DNA of 64,000 nucleotides from Parasporobacterium sp. (GTDB taxonomy: Bacteria; Bacillota; Clostridia; Lachnospirales; Lachnospiraceae): contig JAFUBX010000036.1 in the NCBI GenBank assembly GCA_017459985.1, forward strand, positions 1-64,000. Direction: 5' to 3'. Of the stretch, positions 9,001-16,437 are shown piece by piece. The notes below the pieces were generated by a model. It was not told the DNA's origin, ran no database searches, and saw only the letters and a list, made by a program, of their open reading frames with translations. Positions within the stretch are counted from its first letter, which is position 1; each line of letters opens with the position of its first letter. A program made the translations under genes and the position numbers.

Positions 9001-9645
9001 TCACCCTTTCACCGCACCAATCGTAATTCCCTTTACAAAATATTTCTGAAAGAACGGATACACAATCAGAATCGGAAGTACCCCGACAACCGCCAGCGCC
9101 ATTCTAACCGCGGTACTGGGGATGGATCCCAGCGCCATCGCAGCTTCAGAATCAGCTGTCGTCTGCAGATACTGGATAGAAAGCAGAATACGGTTCAGCA
9201 TATTGTTAATATTAAACAGATTTTTATCGGTCAGATAAATCAGCCCGTTATACCAGTCATTCCAGTAGTCGATGCAGATAAAAAGCCCGATTGTAGCCAA
9301 TATAGGCTGGGAAAGGGGCAGTGCCACCTGAGTAAAAGATTTAAAGGTTCCCGTTCCGTCAATTTTAGCTGATTCCATCAGCGATTCCGGTATATTTGTC
9401 ACAAAATAGGACTTCATCAGAAGTACATAAAAAGCTTTCATAAGAATTCCGGGAAGCACCAGACCAAAGATTGTATTGCGCACTCCAAGTTGTGAGTAAT
9501 TCAGGTAGGTCGGAACCAGACCGCCGCTGAAAAGCATCGTAAAGAATACGAAAAAATTTAATGCCCTTCTTCCGGGAAATTCTTTTCTGGAAATCACGTA
9601 TGCCATCATTGTCGTCAGGATCAGGGCAACCGCCGTACCGCTCAT
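9001..9645 (-). pseudogene. truncated carbohydrate ABC transporter permease
   Basis: 214 residues matching the C-terminal two-thirds of LplC/YtcP-type sugar permeases (usual length about 290-300). The cytoplasmic EAA loop is intact (ESAKIDGTGTFKSF, about residues 88-101) as is the C terminus ending FVKGITIGAVKG, but the first transmembrane segment and N-terminal tail are missing; the frame opens at the segment that normally follows them. No solute-binding protein, second permease or ATPase is nearby. Most likely a remnant of a deleted sugar import operon, still next to its LacI-type regulator. A functional alternative start upstream was not found. Confidence 0.75.
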
Positions 9646-9773
9646 TTACCCTTTTGTCAATACCACCTGACAATTTTAGTAATATTTACTTGTAATTAAT
9701 GGATTTTTTGTACCTTTTAACAGAACGTCATCCGGGCTCCAAATGCTTACTCTTTGATTCCGGGGATATAATT

Positions 9774-9896
9774 TGGAAGGTAATTTCAGAAAAAGCCCGG
9801 AAACTCCATACCCGACCTTCCGTTTTCAGGGCAAATCATCGAAAATTCGGAAGGTAATTTCAGAAAAAACCAGGAAACTCCATGCCTCACCTTCCG
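9774..9896 (-). repeat. 123-bp composite dispersed repeat, copy 1
   Basis: Two 49-base units (9774-9822 and 9848-9896), each bounded by complementary CGGAAGGT/ACCTTCCG-type ends, are set 74 bases apart. The unit core reads, on the minus strand, GGAGTTTCC then a GCTTTTT tract. The spacer between units (TTTTCGATGATTTGCCC) is itself conserved in the second copy at 46138-46260, which has the same 74-base period in the opposite orientation. It therefore moves or is maintained as a whole element. Confidence 0.9.
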
Positions 9897-9983
9897 CGTG
9901 CGATGATACTCCGAAATTCCGGGCAGCCGATATGCATTTCCATAATGAAGCTTGCGAGAATCGATGCATTTTTAAACAGCATC

Positions 9984-10013
9984 AAAAAAGGAAGCGCTCC
10001 TTCAAGTGCTTCC
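9984..10013 (-). terminator. intrinsic terminator after tRNA-Ser
   Basis: Minus-strand GGAAGC/GCTTCC stem with additional pairing in the loop, followed by TTTTTT, starting 12 bases beyond the tRNA 3' end. Confidence 0.85.
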
Positions 10014-10024
10014 TTTTCCAACTG

Positions 10025-10114
10025 CGGAGAAGAAGGGATTTGAACCCTTGCGCCGCTATTAACGACCTACTCCCTTTCCAGGGGAGCCCCTTCGGCCAGC
10101 TTGGGTACTTCTCC
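10025..10114 (-). tRNA. tRNA-Ser (anticodon GGA)
   Basis: A 90-base cloverleaf with acceptor GGAGAAG/CTTCTCC, anticodon loop CTGGAAA closed by CTCCC/GGGAG, a long class II variable arm and T loop TTCAAAT. Discriminator G. The 3' CCA is not encoded (CAG follows). A promoter TTGATT-17-TAGAAT lies at 10132-10160. Confidence 0.96.
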
Positions 10115-10131
10115 GAATAACAACAGTTCAC

Positions 10132-10160
10132 ATTCTACACGATTTCATTTTTAAAATCAA
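10132..10160 (-). promoter_or_regulatory. tRNA-Ser promoter
   Basis: Minus strand TTGATT (10155-10160) and TAGAAT (10132-10137), 17-base spacer, about 18 bases before the tRNA. Confidence 0.7.
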
Positions 10161-10188
10161 GGGGATTTTCTCGTTCTGAGGATTTTCT

Positions 10189-10689
10189 TCATTCAAAGAC
10201 CTGCCGGATACTGGCATAATGAAGGAAAATGCCCTGATCCGCCAGACCGCGGATCTCCCCGGGAGTTGCAAACCGGAACTCGCAGGCTTCCTCCGGAAGG
10301 ATCGTGATATCCGCCTCCGTCAGATCCATTTCAAATCTGTAAATATCCACAAAATAGTTGTCCTTCTCCTGCGGGTTCTCTCTTTTATAGGAAAACAGAT
10401 ATCCGCCGGGAGCATTGGACACATCGACCCCGGTCTCTTCCAGGATCTCCCGCCTGACCGCTTCCTCCGAGGTCTCGCCCGCCTTCACGCCGCCTCCGGA
10501 CACCTCCCACCATCCGGGTGCCCAGGATTTGCTCATGACCCGCCGGGTGATCAGGAATCTCCCGTCCGGCCGCCGGATCACGCCAAGTACCGTCAGATGA
10601 TAGTCTCCGGGTTTCATATTCCAGTCGTTGCGCTTCATCTGTCTTCCGGTGAGCTGCTTTTGTTCATTATAAATATCCCAGTATTCCAT
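10189..10689 (-). CDS. NUDIX hydrolase
   Basis: 166 residues from the ATG at 10689. The Nudix box is complete (GGGVKAGETSEEAVRREI then LEETG), so it should hydrolyse a nucleoside diphosphate linked to another moiety using Mg2+. N-terminal YWDIYNEQKQLTGR resembles the Idi/YfcD-like subgroup with an N-terminal beta-strand extension, but the substrate cannot be named. The open frame continues upstream by 84 codons without family resemblance, so the shorter start was taken; its ribosome site (AGAAAC/AGAAG) is weak. It is divergent from the MATE gene. Confidence 0.85.
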   Translation of the reverse strand: MEYWDIYNEQKQLTGRQMKRNDWNMKPGDYHLTVLGVIRRPDGRFLITRRVMSKSWAPGWWEVSGGGVKAGETSEEAVRREILEETGVDVSNAPGGYLFSYKRENPQEKDNYFVDIYRFEMDLTEADITILPEEACEFRFATPGEIRGLADQGIFLHYASIRQVFE

Positions 10690-10802
10690 CGCTTCTGTTT
10701 CTTTCTGGATTTTTCTGTGCAAACACGGTCTGCCGCCAGTCATGCAGTGGCCATTATAACACAGACTTTTTCTATATGCATTCTTCTTTTTGCTTTTTCT
10801 CT

Positions 10803-10831
10803 TTGACAAAATCCCGGATTCCGAATACAAT
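10803..10831 (+). promoter_or_regulatory. promoter of the MATE exporter gene
   Basis: TTGACA (10803-10808), 17-base spacer, TACAAT (10826-10831). The start of transcription should be near 10838, only about 10 bases before the terminator hairpin at 10848-10887. Confidence 0.85.
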
Positions 10832-10847
10832 AACAATATCGTGTTGC

Positions 10848-10887
10848 GAAAGCGTAAGTCCAGATCGGACCTGCGCTTTCTTTTTTT
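10848..10887 (+). terminator. attenuator-like terminator in the MATE leader
   Basis: GAAAGCG (10848-10854) pairs with CGCTTTC (10874-10880), with an inner GTCC/GGAC stem and AGATC loop, followed by seven T residues. It stands between the promoter and the start codon at 10920, so full transcripts require readthrough. No aptamer or leader peptide fits in the few bases before it. Confidence 0.85.
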
Positions 10888-10919
10888 ATGAATGATTATT
10901 TTGAAATGAGGTAAATTCA

Positions 10920-12329
10920 ATGGACAGTTCTGCTTTGGCAACAGAAAACATCAGAAAACTGATCCGCAGATTTGCGGTTCCCTGCTGCATCAGTATGGTG
11001 GTTGCAGCGTTATATAATATTGTTGACCAGGTCTATATCGGCTGGAGCAATGCCGGGGCCTACGGAAATGCAGCAACGAACATTGTTTACCCCTTCACCG
11101 TGATCGCCCTGGGTCTTGCCCTTCTGGCCGGAGACGGCGCTGCGGCATCCTTCAGTCTTTTTCTGGGAGCCGGGGAAAAGAAGAAGGCCAGCCGCTGTGT
11201 CGGGAATGGCCTTCTGATGCTGATCCTCTTCTCTGTGCTTTTACTTGCTGCCGGTCTGATCTTGAAGGATCCGATCCTCCGGCTGTTCGGGGCGACCCCC
11301 GCAGAGGAACTGTGTTATCAGTATGCAAATGATTATTATTTCTGGATCTGTCTGGGAATTCCCTTCTACATCATCGGACAGGGAATGAATGCTTCCATCC
11401 GGGCGGACGGATCTCCCCGGTTCGCTATGGCTGCGACCCTGGCCGGGAGTATTGCCAATATCATTCTGGATCCTGTCTTTATTTTTGCGTTGGATATGGA
11501 AGTGGAAGGAGCCGCCATCGCAACAGTTATCGGGCAGTTAGTCACATTTGTCATGACGGTTATTTATCTGACCCGCTCCCGGTCCTTTAAAGTCTCCCGG
11601 GAATCGATCCGTCCCGAAGGGGTGATCATCCGCAAGGAACTGGGACTTGGCCTTGCTTCCCTGATCATCCAGCTGTCGATTGTGGCAATCATGACCGTGG
11701 CGAATAATCTGGTCGGCCGCTACGGATACGAGACCCTCAGTTCCTCCGGGGAGCCCTTCGGCATCGTAACGCCTCTCGCCGTCATCGGCATCTGCATGAA
11801 AGTATTCGGTATCGTGATCTCCGTCGTCATCGGGGTTTCCCTGGGCGGCCAGCCGATCATCGGATATAATATGGGAGCCGGAAACCTTGCCAGAGTCCGG
11901 GAAACCTGCCTGACCATTGTGGTCCTGGATCTGATCATCGGATTGATCGCCATGGCTCTGTTCGAACTCTGCCCCTATCAGATCGTTTCCATCTTCGGCA
12001 CCAATAACGGCCCCGTCTATCAGGAATACGCCGTCCTCTGCATGAGGATCTTTCTGGGAGGGATCGCCTGCACCTGCCTGGTAAAATCCATCTCCATCCT
12101 GCTGCAGTCCATGGGAAACAGTTTCAAGTCTACACTGCTTGCACTGTCCAGAGACGTGATCTTCTTTATTCCCGCCATCATCCTCCTGGCCAGTCTGACC
12201 GGCAGCGTAGTCGGAATGCTATGGAGTGCAGTGATCGCAGACATCCTCGCCGCTGTGACAGGAATCCTTCTGCTTTTCTCAGAATTCCGGAAATTACAAA
12301 AATCCCACGGTCGGGAAGAAGATCTGTAA
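10920..12329 (+). CDS. MATE family multidrug/Na+ antiporter
   Basis: 469 residues with about twelve hydrophobic segments and the internal two-fold repeat of MATE (MatE) proteins, which export drugs or metabolites in exchange for Na+ or H+. The N terminus (IRKLIRRFAVPCCISMVVAA, then LYNIVDQVYIGW) is diagnostic of the NorM/DinF-like bacterial group; the second half repeats the pattern (GIVTPLAVIGICMKVFGIVI, VSLGGQPIIGYNMGAGN). GAGGT precedes ATG. One of the few plus-strand genes here; its leader holds an intrinsic terminator, suggesting induction by antitermination. It converges on the fumarate hydratase beta gene. Substrate unknown. Confidence 0.93.
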   Translation: MDSSALATENIRKLIRRFAVPCCISMVVAALYNIVDQVYIGWSNAGAYGNAATNIVYPFTVIALGLALLAGDGAAASFSLFLGAGEKKKASRCVGNGLLMLILFSVLLLAAGLILKDPILRLFGATPAEELCYQYANDYYFWICLGIPFYIIGQGMNASIRADGSPRFAMAATLAGSIANIILDPVFIFALDMEVEGAAIATVIGQLVTFVMTVIYLTRSRSFKVSRESIRPEGVIIRKELGLGLASLIIQLSIVAIMTVANNLVGRYGYETLSSSGEPFGIVTPLAVIGICMKVFGIVISVVIGVSLGGQPIIGYNMGAGNLARVRETCLTIVVLDLIIGLIAMALFELCPYQIVSIFGTNNGPVYQEYAVLCMRIFLGGIACTCLVKSISILLQSMGNSFKSTLLALSRDVIFFIPAIILLASLTGSVVGMLWSAVIADILAAVTGILLLFSEFRKLQKSHGREEDL

Positions 12330-12348
12330 GCGGTAGACGCTGGTGAAC

Positions 12349-12882
12349 CTAAGGTCTCTGATATAGATCTGTTCCCTGTGCATCGATTACCACGATAACG
12401 GGGAACTCTTCCACATACATCTCCCGGATCGCTTCGGTACCCAGATCTTCATAGGCAATGACCCGGCTTTTCCGGATCTGACGGGACAGAAGCGCTCCGG
12501 CTCCGCCCACCGCTGCGAAATATACCGCATGGTTTTTCTTCATGGAATCTATGACCTGAGGACTCCTTTTTCCTTTTCCGATCATCCCCTTGAGGCCCAG
12601 CTCTAAAAGAGCCGGGGTATATTTGTCCATCCGGGAGGCAGTAGTCGGTCCCGCAGATCCGATTACCTGTCCTTCTCTGGCCGGCGTGGGTCCCAGATAA
12701 TAGATGGTCTGCCCTTTGAGGTCAAACGGAAGGGCTTCCTTCTTTTCCAGCGTTTCGATCATCCTTTTATGCGCCGCATCCCGGGCGGAATACACGATCC
12801 CCGTCAGATAAACCATATCGCCGGCCTGCAGAGAGCTGACCAGTTCATTCGTTAACGGAAGTGTGATATGCTTTTCCATCAT
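12349..12882 (-). CDS. fumarate hydratase (class I), beta subunit
   Basis: 177 residues, the C-terminal (beta) half of the two-subunit iron-sulfur fumarase/tartrate dehydratase family. It has the conserved LTGIVYSARDAAHKRM, YLGPTPAREGQVIGSAGPTT and GKGKRS segments that bind substrate. In single-chain class I fumarases this domain is fused behind the alpha domain; here they are separate genes, alpha first and 35 bases upstream, as is usual in clostridia. The oxygen-labile cluster is held by the alpha partner. Tartrate as substrate cannot be excluded from sequence. Confidence 0.92.
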   Translation of the reverse strand: MMEKHITLPLTNELVSSLQAGDMVYLTGIVYSARDAAHKRMIETLEKKEALPFDLKGQTIYYLGPTPAREGQVIGSAGPTTASRMDKYTPALLELGLKGMIGKGKRSPQVIDSMKKNHAVYFAAVGGAGALLSRQIRKSRVIAYEDLGTEAIREMYVEEFPVIVVIDAQGTDLYQRP

Positions 12883-12917
12883 TTCCCTTCTTTCCGGTAA
12901 ATCCTTTCATCGGCTTT

Positions 12918-13760
12918 TCAGATCACGGTCCGAATGTGCCGGTTCACATGACAGCAAATATTGATTCCCACCGGAAGCCCCGCAATATGGGTCGGATAGG
13001 TCTCGATCTGAACCGCAAGAGCTGTGACCCTGCCTCCGAGTCCCGCCGGTCCGATCTTTAGTTCATTGATCCGCTCCAGCGCCTTCCTTTCCAGCTCTGC
13101 GATATGGGGTTTCCCACTGGTGCTTCCGACAGGGCGGGTCAGGGCCTTCTTTGCCAGCAGCGCACATTTTTCAAAGGTTCCTCCGATCCCCACTCCGACG
13201 ACCACCGGCGGACAGGCATTAGGCCCCGCTTCTTTTACTGCGGAAACGATTGCATTCAGGACCCCTTCTTCTCCGTCGGCGGGTTTCAGCATACAGACCC
13301 TGCTCATGTTTTCGCTTCCGAATCCCTTCGGCGCCAAAGTAATGGTCACCTGGTCTCCCTGCACAATCTGGTAATGGATCACCGCCGGCGTATTATCACC
13401 GGTATTGACCCGATCCAGCGGATCTCTGACCACCGATTTCCTCAGATATCCTTCGGTATAGCCGCGGGCGACTCCGCGATTAACTGCTTCTTCCAGATCT
13501 CCTCCGGTAAAATGTACCTCCTGGCCGATCTCCAGAAACACAACCGCCATCCCCGTATCCTGACAGATCGGGATCTGCTCCTCCTTCGCGACTTTCAGGT
13601 TTTCTTCCAGGATCCCCAGAATCTTTCCTCCCAGTTCACTGGTCTCCGTTTCCGCCGCCTTCATAAGGGCTTCCTGCATATCGCCGGACAGCTCATAATT
13701 GATCCGGATACACAACTCCCTGACCGCATCTGAGATGGTTTGGACATCGATTTCCCGCAT
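12918..13760 (-). CDS. fumarate hydratase (class I), alpha subunit
   Basis: 280 residues, the iron-sulfur-binding half of class I fumarate hydratase, interconverting fumarate and malate. Cluster-ligand cysteines sit in the conserved contexts PICQDTGMAVVF, GSENMSRVCMLKPADG and NACPPVVVGVGIGG. The start at 13760 (MREIDVQTISDAV) follows AGGAGGAAATGCC and matches family length; an upstream in-frame extension lacks homology and crosses the promoter at 13807-13835. It forms an operon with the beta subunit. Confidence 0.93.
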   Translation of the reverse strand: MREIDVQTISDAVRELCIRINYELSGDMQEALMKAAETETSELGGKILGILEENLKVAKEEQIPICQDTGMAVVFLEIGQEVHFTGGDLEEAVNRGVARGYTEGYLRKSVVRDPLDRVNTGDNTPAVIHYQIVQGDQVTITLAPKGFGSENMSRVCMLKPADGEEGVLNAIVSAVKEAGPNACPPVVVGVGIGGTFEKCALLAKKALTRPVGSTSGKPHIAELERKALERINELKIGPAGLGGRVTALAVQIETYPTHIAGLPVGINICCHVNRHIRTVI

Positions 13761-13806
13761 GGCATTTCCTCCTTTATGACGGAAGGCCTTTCGGCTTCCT
13801 GTGTTC

Positions 13807-13835
13807 TGTATAGCAAAAAAGCCTGCCGTTTTCAA
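13807..13835 (-). promoter_or_regulatory. promoter of the fumarate hydratase operon
   Basis: Minus strand TTGAAA (13830-13835), 17-base spacer, TATACA (13807-13812), about 40 bases before the AGGAGG site. Confidence 0.75.
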
Positions 13836-13853
13836 GACTATACCATAAAACTG

Positions 13854-13884
13854 AAAAGAGTGCCGCAAAAAACGGCACTCTTTT
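13854..13884 (-). terminator. terminator after the second beta-helix gene
   Basis: A perfect 12-bp stem (AAAAGAGTGCCG with CGGCACTCTTTT, 7-base loop). The A/T ends make it usable in either direction; on the minus strand it lies 42 bases past the stop of the 13926-16283 gene and just before the fumarase promoter. Confidence 0.85.
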
Positions 13885-13925
13885 CTCAGGTTCTCAGATA
13901 ACAATGGTACAGCATCCGCTTCCTG

Positions 13926-16283
13926 TCAGTTCCGGGCTTCTTCCGGAGCCGGTCCTTCCGGGGACTCACCCTCCGGGGATTCTCCTTCCGGGGATTCTCC
14001 TTCGGCAGACTCACCCTCCGGGGCCTGACCTTCTTCCGACTCACCTTCCGGAGCCGGCGCATCGGCTGATTCTCCGCCGCCGCTTTCACCACCGGAGCTT
14101 TCCGGTTCCACATAATGCAGTTCGGATACGGTTCCGTATACACCGGCTTCGATTGCTTCTTCGCCGGCTGCCACGGTGATCGTTCCATTTTCATTTTCCA
14201 TAATGGTTCCGAGAACGGTGCTGCCCTCCTCAATGGTAAGGCTGTTCAGGATACTTTCTCCTGCCACGTTCCAGGTGGATCCGTTCGTTACAGACAGATT
14301 GATCTGTGCCAGTCCGTTATAGGCCGGTGTGTTCATAACGCGGCGTCCTGCATGGAAATCATAGGTGTTTTCATCGGTTCCTTCCATTCCGTCACCGGTC
14401 TTATTGAAGTAGAACAGACCTTCGATCGGATTGCCCTCTTCATCCACATGCTGCGCATAGGAGGTGGAAACAACGCCTGTCAAAACTGCATTGTCCAGTG
14501 ACACATTGACCAGGGATGCATTCCAGTCGGAGAGAATATTGGTGGTTCCGTCGTAGGATTCGGATACATGCTTGTTGTTGCTGGATCCGACAGAGTTATA
14601 GATATCTCCCTCCAGTTCGGAATTGGCAATGCGGACCGTTTTGGTGGTTCCGTCCGCAGCAGACTCGATGGTCTGGTACTCTTCATAGGTCAGATCCAGA
14701 ACATCCATTTCCATGTCATTTGCGCCGGTACCGGTATCATCGGTATCCATAAACTGGAACAGCGTTCCGCTCCAGGGATTCTCCCCATACAGACGTACCC
14801 GGACATCATCCAGTGTAATATCCACTGCACCGGTAGACATGACGCTGAACAACGAATCCGACACTTCGAAATCGGAATGGCTCAGGACTGCTGTATAGGC
14901 ATTGCCGTGGCTCATGAATCCGATCCGGTCAGAAGCGCCGTAACCTCTCTGGGTCTCTGATTCCGTAAAATCAAAGGTGCCGCCTGTCAGGATCGCGATA
15001 TAATCAGGCGCAATGAAGGTACATCCGTAGAAATTGTCATCAAATCCGTCGCAGTAGGTGACATAGCCTGTGCCTTCCGAAGTATCATAAGCATGGAAGA
15101 AATAATCTTTTCCTGCAATATTCACACCGCCGTTGGCATGCTCTTCATCGGTCAGTTCCCCGATCAGCGCGACGGTATCCGTTGCATTCAGTGTGCCGTT
15201 TCCGGAGTCTGTGGAAAGAACGGCCCAGATATCGCTGACTGCCAGACAGTTATCAAAACTCAGGGTGGCGGATCCGTAGCAGATGCAGCCTCTCATGCTG
15301 CCATGCAGGCCCAGGGCCAGCGGTACACACTGCAGCATCGGTGCTGAGAAATTGCTGGTGTAATCATCATTATAATAGTAATAATGGGTTCCGGATCCAA
15401 ACATGCTCTCATAATCTTCTGCATAGAATTCTCCGGAAATGCCGTAGTCTGCGATTTCTTCCTCCGTCAGAGGCGCCTCGGTAATGATAAACCGGTCATA
15501 GGTATAGGGCTCAAATGCATATGCCTCCGCTTCTTCCCGGGCGGACACAACGGTATCCCGGACATTGACCACAGAGCTTCCGCCGGCCCAGATGCCGTCA
15601 TGCAGCGGGCCTTCCGTATTGATCACGACATTGTCGATATCCGCTTCCGCGGTTCCCGCTATGGAAATAACGGTTCCCCAGCCGCCTTTGGTTCCGAAGT
15701 CATTGCCGCCGAGACCTTTGGAATTCAGGGTCACATCCGAGATCTGCGTATGGGCACCTGTTTCATTATAAACATAGATCCCGCTGATGTAATCCGCGTC
15801 AATGTCGATCTCGCCTCCGGTGATCCCTTCATCCGTGATCTGGGCATCATGAACCGCTGCCGGAACAGACTTCTCTTCCGCATAGGCCCCATCCTCAAAG
15901 GTTACCGCGCCGGTAAAGTAGAACGGTCCCCAATTAGCGGTATTCATGGACATCATGACTTCATCGTACTGTCCTTTGTCAATGACAAACAGCTGGGCAT
16001 CTTCCGTCCAGTTCTCCGGATCATCCAGGTCCACGATGGCCCCATCCTTTACCAGGATGAAGGTCTGCATTTCCGGATCGATTGTCTGTTCGGTTCCGTC
16101 GGAGAAGGTTACGGTTTCATACTGACTGTACAGAGAAGAATCCACATAATTGGCCGATTCTTCGCTCAGGACGATCCCTGTGATCACAGGAACTTCCTGC
16201 GGAGCTGCCATTGCAGAAACAGCCATGACACCTGTCATAGCTGTTGCCGCAAGAACAGCTGAAAACATTTTGAATCTTTTCAT
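13926..16283 (-). CDS. large secreted beta-helix-like protein with C-terminal PEGES tail
   Basis: 785 residues from the ATG at 16283, which has GGAAGGGAG 6 bases upstream; an upstream in-frame ATG would place the signal peptide internally. Parts: Sec signal peptide (about 1-27, ending AMAA), about 680 residues of Asn/Thr/Ser/Gly/Asp-rich repeats resembling a right-handed beta-helix, then a C-terminal low-complexity tail of PEGES/APEGE units. It is a homologue of the 5401-7587 protein (shared WAVLSTDSG, IGFMSHGN, TWNVAGES, LTGVVS), but with the PEGES block at the opposite end. No sortase signal or membrane anchor seen. Function unknown; a surface or released adhesin-like role is inference. Confidence 0.85.
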   Translation of the reverse strand: MKRFKMFSAVLAATAMTGVMAVSAMAAPQEVPVITGIVLSEESANYVDSSLYSQYETVTFSDGTEQTIDPEMQTFILVKDGAIVDLDDPENWTEDAQLFVIDKGQYDEVMMSMNTANWGPFYFTGAVTFEDGAYAEEKSVPAAVHDAQITDEGITGGEIDIDADYISGIYVYNETGAHTQISDVTLNSKGLGGNDFGTKGGWGTVISIAGTAEADIDNVVINTEGPLHDGIWAGGSSVVNVRDTVVSAREEAEAYAFEPYTYDRFIITEAPLTEEEIADYGISGEFYAEDYESMFGSGTHYYYYNDDYTSNFSAPMLQCVPLALGLHGSMRGCICYGSATLSFDNCLAVSDIWAVLSTDSGNGTLNATDTVALIGELTDEEHANGGVNIAGKDYFFHAYDTSEGTGYVTYCDGFDDNFYGCTFIAPDYIAILTGGTFDFTESETQRGYGASDRIGFMSHGNAYTAVLSHSDFEVSDSLFSVMSTGAVDITLDDVRVRLYGENPWSGTLFQFMDTDDTGTGANDMEMDVLDLTYEEYQTIESAADGTTKTVRIANSELEGDIYNSVGSSNNKHVSESYDGTTNILSDWNASLVNVSLDNAVLTGVVSTSYAQHVDEEGNPIEGLFYFNKTGDGMEGTDENTYDFHAGRRVMNTPAYNGLAQINLSVTNGSTWNVAGESILNSLTIEEGSTVLGTIMENENGTITVAAGEEAIEAGVYGTVSELHYVEPESSGGESGGGESADAPAPEGESEEGQAPEGESAEGESPEGESPEGESPEGPAPEEARN

Positions 16284-16378
16284 ACTGTTCTCCCTTCCAT
16301 ATAATTTTGTGAACAAATGTAAAACTGATGATAATACTGTATCACATTTCTCCGGCAGAATCTATTTCCGGAAAGCAG

Positions 16379-16402
16379 TCATCCCGGAGATTATCCGGGA
16401 TG
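16379..16402. terminator. hairpin in the gap after the GTPase-NYN gene
   Basis: CATCCCGGA pairs with TCCGGGATG around a 5-base loop. On the plus strand GTTTTTG follows; on the minus strand, where the upstream gene ends at 16438, there is no T run. A transcription boundary is likely but the direction is unclear. Confidence 0.45.
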
Positions 16403-16437
16403 GTTTTTGTTAACTTTCATGAAATTGTTACTTTTAT

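Noticed and set aside
10690-10941. N-terminal extension of the NUDIX gene to 10941
   Set aside because: The extra 84 codons cross the divergent MATE promoter and attenuator and lack resemblance to NUDIX proteins.
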